DNA of 9,696 nt from an uncultured Prevotellaceae bacterium (GTDB taxonomy: Bacteria > Bacteroidota > Bacteroidia > Bacteroidales > Bacteroidaceae). The stretch covers positions 1 to 9,696 of the forward strand of contig CATXZX010000032.1 of assembly GCA_958404085.1 (NCBI GenBank). The letters run 5' to 3'. The notes under the pieces were generated by a model, which searched no databases, was not told the DNA's origin, and saw only the letters and a list, made by a program, of their open reading frames with translations. A program made the translations under genes and the position numbers. This document shows positions 6,959-9,696 of this stretch, in pieces. The stretch's first letter is position 1. Every line of letters starts with the position of its first letter.

Positions 6959-7294
6959 ATGTCAGTATACCCATACCGAAAGTCCTGATGGGCAGAGGTT
7001 GGGCTGACATACATAATGATAAAAGGCGTTTTTGTACGCTTTGGTTTTGACGATCGATGAACTTCGCAACTTCAACTGTAAGTCAAAAACAAAGCAATGC
7101 AGAACGCCTCATGAGGTGTATCGTATACAGTACTTATTGGCATCGGACAATTTTGTTGTTCATTGTAATAGGTGCTTTTATATAGTTACACTGGCGTGGG
7201 GCTTTCGGCGTTGCTCGTTTCGACTTACAGGGCAATGCGAAGGCCTATCGATCGTGGAACGAGTGACAGAATAGGCTCTACGCTTTTTCGTATG
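6959..7294 (+). ncRNA. Candidate structured ncRNA or long structured 5' leader, unknown family
   Basis: About 335 nt without a credible reading frame but with dense pairing, starting at a promoter. Helices seen by hand: H1, 6959-6965 with 7004-7010, enclosing CCCAT/ATGGG (6970-6974 with 6988-6992). H2, 7024-7032 with 7101-7109, then a symmetric 5x5 internal loop, then 7038-7051 with 7082-7095 (14 positions, one mismatch). H3, 7132-7138 with 7167-7173, enclosing ACAAT/ATTGT. H4, 7200-7214 with 7232-7245 (14 bp, one bulge). The H4 loop TCGTTTC (7215-7221) can pair with GGAACGA (7256-7262) as a pseudoknot. The end is set loosely at a TACG/CGTA mini-hairpin with a T-run (7278-7291). I compared it from memory with tmRNA, RNase P, 6S, SRP RNA and common riboswitches and saw none of their hallmark elements. 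It may be stand-alone or the leader of the CsgG operon. Confidence 0.5.
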
Positions 7295-7355
7295 TATCAA
7301 GAACAATTCTATTAATCGCCAATAAGGAGCCTTTGGCCTAAAATTGGAAACATCA

Positions 7356-8285
7356 ATGAGAAAGTTCTGTTTTCTAATTGCATGGATGATGTCGATACAA
7401 TTCGTATCTGCACAGCGCAAGACCGTAATCATAGAAGCTCCACAAAGCCAACTCCAAGATGACGGTATGGTTCTAAAACGAAAAGTTGCTATTGGCCGTT
7501 TTTCAAATGAGACCCAATATGCTAAAGGTATTTTCTACGACAAAGAAAATGACCCTATGGGAAAACAAGCCTTAGACATCCTATCCGCAAAACTTGCCTC
7601 CTCTGGTAAATTTATTTTATTGGAACGAAGTGATTTATCTACATTATTAGATGAATATCAAAAGAATGGGGGTGGTTCTTCCACTATCGGAGCCGACTAT
7701 ATGATTATTGGTTCTATTACAGAATATGGTCGCAAGAACACAGGTAAAAATGGTGTCTTTTCTTCGCAAAAGACACAAACAGTAGAAGCGGCAGTTTCTA
7801 TCCGCCTTGTTGATGTTTCGTCTGGTTTAATAATCTATTCAGACGAGGCCAAAGGTTCTGCTGAACTTACTACAAAAACAACGATGGGAGTAGGTGGCTC
7901 TGCAAGTTTTGATGCGACCCTAAGTGACAAGGCCATTTCTGAAGCCATTGGGCAGTTGGTTGAGAACATCATCAACAAATGCACCGACAGCCCATGGAAA
8001 ACCTATATTATATCTTGCGATAAAGATGGTACTCTTATAGCTGGTGGACGAAGTCAAGGGATAAAAGAAGGAATGACATTCGCCATCAAGACCAAAGGTA
8101 AGAAGGTAAAGAACCCACAAACAGGAATCATGATAAACTTGCCTGGAAAACAGGTTGGTACCGCGACCGTTGTTTCAATAAGAGGTGATAGCCCTGAAAC
8201 GGAATATTCGTTTGTCACACTATCGACTTCAGAAAGTATTAATGACTCTACAATGGGTAACTATATTATTGAGCAAATAAAATGA
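7356..8285 (+). CDS. CsgG/HfaB-family envelope protein with FlgT-like C-terminal region
   Basis: CsgG relatives form outer-membrane pores (curli secretion) or envelope assemblies. The ATG at 7356 starts MRKFCFLIAWMMSIQFVSA-Q, a signal peptide with a likely signal peptidase I site after A19. No lipobox is present, whereas E. coli CsgG is a lipoprotein. An in-frame TTG at 7344 would only lengthen the leader. The CsgG domain (about 40-210) shows KVAIGRFSNET, the alpha-helical KQALDILSAKLASSGKFILLERSDL, and GADYMIIGSITEYG. Residues from about 215 on (SQGIKEGMTFAIKTKGK, NPQTGIMINLPGKQVGTATV) resemble the small beta domain at the C terminus of FlgT. The total is 309 aa, longer than CsgG (277). The stop overlaps the next ATG (ATGA). 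Function is inferred: nothing curlin-like lies in the window, so curli secretion is not implied. Confidence 0.88.
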   Translation: MRKFCFLIAWMMSIQFVSAQRKTVIIEAPQSQLQDDGMVLKRKVAIGRFSNETQYAKGIFYDKENDPMGKQALDILSAKLASSGKFILLERSDLSTLLDEYQKNGGGSSTIGADYMIIGSITEYGRKNTGKNGVFSSQKTQTVEAAVSIRLVDVSSGLIIYSDEAKGSAELTTKTTMGVGGSASFDATLSDKAISEAIGQLVENIINKCTDSPWKTYIISCDKDGTLIAGGRSQGIKEGMTFAIKTKGKKVKNPQTGIMINLPGKQVGTATVVSIRGDSPETEYSFVTLSTSESINDSTMGNYIIEQIK

Positions 8286-8617
8286 AAAAGTTAATGTTGC
8301 TGTTCGTCATCCCTTTATTATTGATAGGATGCCGCGCCCACTTTCCTGTTGCACAAGAAAGTGGCAAAGAAGACATTGCATATCTGTTGTTTGTCAGTTC
8401 AAACCAATATGCTGGTAAAAAAATCCAAGTAAAAGTGGACAACAATACTCCTTTTGCGGCCAAGGTCGTAAAAGCGAAAAAGGCCAATCGCCGTGGTTCT
8501 CAATATGGAATTGCAGTTGGGACAAGAACACTTACTGTTTCTTATGATGGCAAGAATATTTATCAAAAGAAAATCTTTGTATCAACCCAAGAAGTTAAAC
8601 AAATCATATTACCATAA
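8282..8617 (+). CDS. Small lipoprotein of unknown family (PEGA-like beta fold?)
   Basis: An 111-aa precursor. MKKLMLLFVIPLLLIGC has a basic start, a hydrophobic core and lipobox LIGC with C17 as the lipidated residue. The mature part is about 95 residues, predominantly beta-like and basic. Its end (GTRTLTVSYDGKNIYQKKIFVSTQEVKQIILP read in segments) has the rhythm of a PEGA-type surface-layer domain, but I cannot confirm the family. No acidic SDDD-like lipoprotein export signal follows the cysteine (it reads RAHF), so periplasmic-side anchoring is more likely. It overlaps the CsgG-family gene by 4 nt and the next gene by 1 nt, so it is translationally coupled on both sides. No counterpart is known to me in the Neisseria three-gene cluster, so it may be a Bacteroidales-specific subunit. 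Confidence 0.82.
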   Translation: MKKLMLLFVIPLLLIGCRAHFPVAQESGKEDIAYLLFVSSNQYAGKKIQVKVDNNTPFAAKVVKAKKANRRGSQYGIAVGTRTLTVSYDGKNIYQKKIFVSTQEVKQIILP

Positions 8618-8961
8618 TGAAAAAGTTAATGCTATTTGGAGTTATTATTGCACTTTTTACTTCTTGTAACTCTACTAAGACCTTATATTCATGGTATGAT
8701 TATGAGGATGCCACTTATCAGTACAGCAAAAAACATACTGACGGGCTAAAGGCTAAGATGATGGAACAATATCTCAAGTTAATACAAAAGCAGAAAGGAA
8801 CTCGTAAGGTTGTACCTCCTGGCCTTTATGCAGAGTATGGCTATGCTCTTTATAAGAGTGGTAAAAAAGAAGAAGGTTTGGATTTTCTCAGACAAGAAAC
8901 CAAACTTTATCCAGAATCTGAAACTTATATCTCACGAATTATTAAACAACTTGAGAAATGA
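8617..8961 (+). CDS. DUF4810-family lipoprotein
   Basis: A 114-aa precursor with lipoprotein signal MKKLMLFGVIIALFTSC (lipobox FTSC, C17), followed by NSTKTLYSWYDYEDATYQYSK. The LYxWxxYxxxxYxY pattern near the new N terminus is typical of DUF4810, whose members sit beside CsgG-like and DUF799 genes. The rest is helical (about 45-112). It includes PPGLYAEYGYALYKSGKKEEGLDFLRQE, which looks like a TPR-type helical pair, so it may act as a protein-binding scaffold (inference). Residues after C17 (NSTKT) carry no acidic surface-export signal. Its start overlaps the previous stop as TAATG and its stop overlaps the next start as ATGA. The first bases (ATGAAAAAGTTAATG) duplicate those of the preceding gene. 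Confidence 0.87.
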   Translation: MKKLMLFGVIIALFTSCNSTKTLYSWYDYEDATYQYSKKHTDGLKAKMMEQYLKLIQKQKGTRKVVPPGLYAEYGYALYKSGKKEEGLDFLRQETKLYPESETYISRIIKQLEK

Positions 8962-9629
8962 AAAAGGTTTTATTAATATTGCTAACGGCCATTGTCGTTG
9001 CATCTTGTTCATCTACAAAAACCATGGGTGAACAATATCCTGCCATGTATGAGGAGAAACCTACTACTATAGCTATTATGCCTCCAATCAATCAAACAAC
9101 TCATGCTGAAGCCAAGGACTACTTTTACACAACCATGTATCTTCCTCTATGCGAGAAAGGCTATTATGTGTATTCTCCTTATTTGACTATGGAGATGTTC
9201 CAGCAAGAAAGTGCTTATGATGCAGAAAACTTCTTGGAATCAGATTTATCCACCTTTCGAAATGTACTTGGCGCAGATGCAGCAATGTTCACAATTATCA
9301 AAAGTTGGAAACGTAGCAACATTGGAGGAAAATTGACAGTTGATGTTGAATACATACTTCGTTCAACAAAGACTGGGCAAACTCTATACACGCGTGAGGG
9401 TAACATAAAAGTAGACACCAGCGTAGATGGTGGAGGAGGTACTTTCGGTGCTTTAGTTGGTTTGGTCGCAACAGCTATCAATACAGCTGTTACAGACAAA
9501 GTTATTGCTGGTAGAAAATGCAATGCTTTCGTTTTGTCAGACCTCCCTGCTGGAAAATATTCAGAACTTTACGGAAAAGATGCCAAGAATCCTGCTGGAA
9601 AGAAAGTCGTAAGAGCAACTGTAAAATAG
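8958..9629 (+). CDS. DUF799 / GNA1162-family lipoprotein
   Basis: A 223-aa precursor with lipobox VVASC (C17), then SSTKT, nearly the same mature start as the DUF4810 protein. The core matches the GNA1162 (DUF799) pattern: EKPTTIAIMPPINQTTHAEAKDYF, then LPLCEKGYYVYSPYLTMEMFQQ, FRNVLGADAAMFTIIKSW, a beta strand pair ending in LRSTKTGQTLYTREG, and a glycine-rich turn (about 152-157) before a hydrophobic segment TFGALVGLVATAINTAV. GNA1162 of Neisseria has a fold like periplasmic adaptor or TolB/CsgG N-terminal domains and has been proposed to help assemble a secretion apparatus; the role here is inferred. It is the last gene of the overlapping four-gene operon: only 67 bases remain in the window, with no clear gene. 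Confidence 0.9.
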   Translation: MKKVLLILLTAIVVASCSSTKTMGEQYPAMYEEKPTTIAIMPPINQTTHAEAKDYFYTTMYLPLCEKGYYVYSPYLTMEMFQQESAYDAENFLESDLSTFRNVLGADAAMFTIIKSWKRSNIGGKLTVDVEYILRSTKTGQTLYTREGNIKVDTSVDGGGGTFGALVGLVATAINTAVTDKVIAGRKCNAFVLSDLPAGKYSELYGKDAKNPAGKKVVRATVK

Positions 9630-9696
9630 AGATTGCTTAGGGAGGAGTGTATTTATATGTACCCTCTTGAACAGTATATCTTCAGAAAATCTTGAT

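Noticed and set aside
7032..7274. Plus-strand 80-codon frame with a TTG start over the structured RNA
   Set aside because: It has no ATG start or SD site, an odd composition, and runs through both arms of several helices; the RNA structure explains the region better.
6960..7294. tmRNA, RNase P RNA or a tRNA-like element
   Set aside because: A GAAAGTCC string and a TTCGACT string recall RNase P and T loops, but the other required conserved blocks, the tRNA-like ends and a tag frame are absent.
6957..7294. Small insertion element with terminal inverted repeats
   Set aside because: CATAC near the start and GTATG near the end match only over five bases, with no transposase frame and no target-site duplication seen.
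7178..7432. Minus-strand 84-codon frame across the RNA and the CsgG-family start
   Set aside because: It overlaps a well-supported gene start and the H4 structure, and resembles no family.
9640..9695. SD-like GGGAGGAG followed by a 12-codon frame (ATG at 9657, stop at 9693-9695)
   Set aside because: Too short to call, and SD sites are rarely used in Bacteroidetes; the window ends one base later, so the context cannot be judged.
1..9696. CRISPR array, integrase or transposase gene
   Set aside because: No regularly spaced direct repeats and no such protein motifs were seen on either strand.

Overview
The window looks like a Bacteroidales chromosome (Bacteroides or Parabacteroides type). Three things point there: promoters with the Bacteroidetes TAnnTTTG -7 box, almost no Shine-Dalgarno sites, and a eukaryote-like GT3 glycogen synthase placed directly upstream of an alpha-glucan phosphorylase. 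The species cannot be fixed from the sequence alone.

Layout, left to right. Positions 1-51 are the 3' part of a tRNA-Gly(GCC), followed by a hairpin/T-run terminator. A conserved-looking but unrecognised cytosolic protein follows (136-717). Next is a two-gene glycogen operon (879-5125) with its own promoter, an 11-nt intergenic gap and a strong 14-bp terminator: a GT3 glycogen synthase builds the polymer and a GT35 phosphorylase releases glucose-1-phosphate from it. Convergent to it, on the minus strand (6584 down to 5239), is a translationally coupled pair: a flavodoxin/two-[4Fe-4S] ferredoxin fusion (EFR1 type) and a ProX/YbaK-type aminoacyl-tRNA deacylase. A well-formed promoter precedes the pair.

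Positions 6585-7355 hold no credible protein gene but are not empty. They contain an inverted repeat upstream of the minus-strand promoter, a 15-bp palindrome, a strong plus-strand TATCTTTG box, and about 330 nt starting at that box with unusually strong predicted RNA secondary structure. I call this a candidate structured ncRNA or long 5' leader. It does not match any RNA family I could recognise.

Positions 7356-9629 are a tightly packed four-gene envelope operon in which every junction overlaps (ATGA, TAATG, ATGA). It encodes a CsgG/HfaB-family protein, a small lipoprotein of unknown family, a DUF4810 lipoprotein and a DUF799/GNA1162-like lipoprotein. CsgG-like, DUF4810 and DUF799 genes are known neighbours in other Gram-negatives such as Neisseria, which suggests one outer-membrane assembly. 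The Bacteroidales version has two peculiarities: its CsgG homologue has a signal-peptidase-I-like leader rather than a lipobox, and an extra small lipoprotein is inserted. By eye its codon use (fewer TTG leucines) differs from the glycogen genes.

The most interesting part is the structured RNA region and its position directly upstream of the CsgG-type operon.
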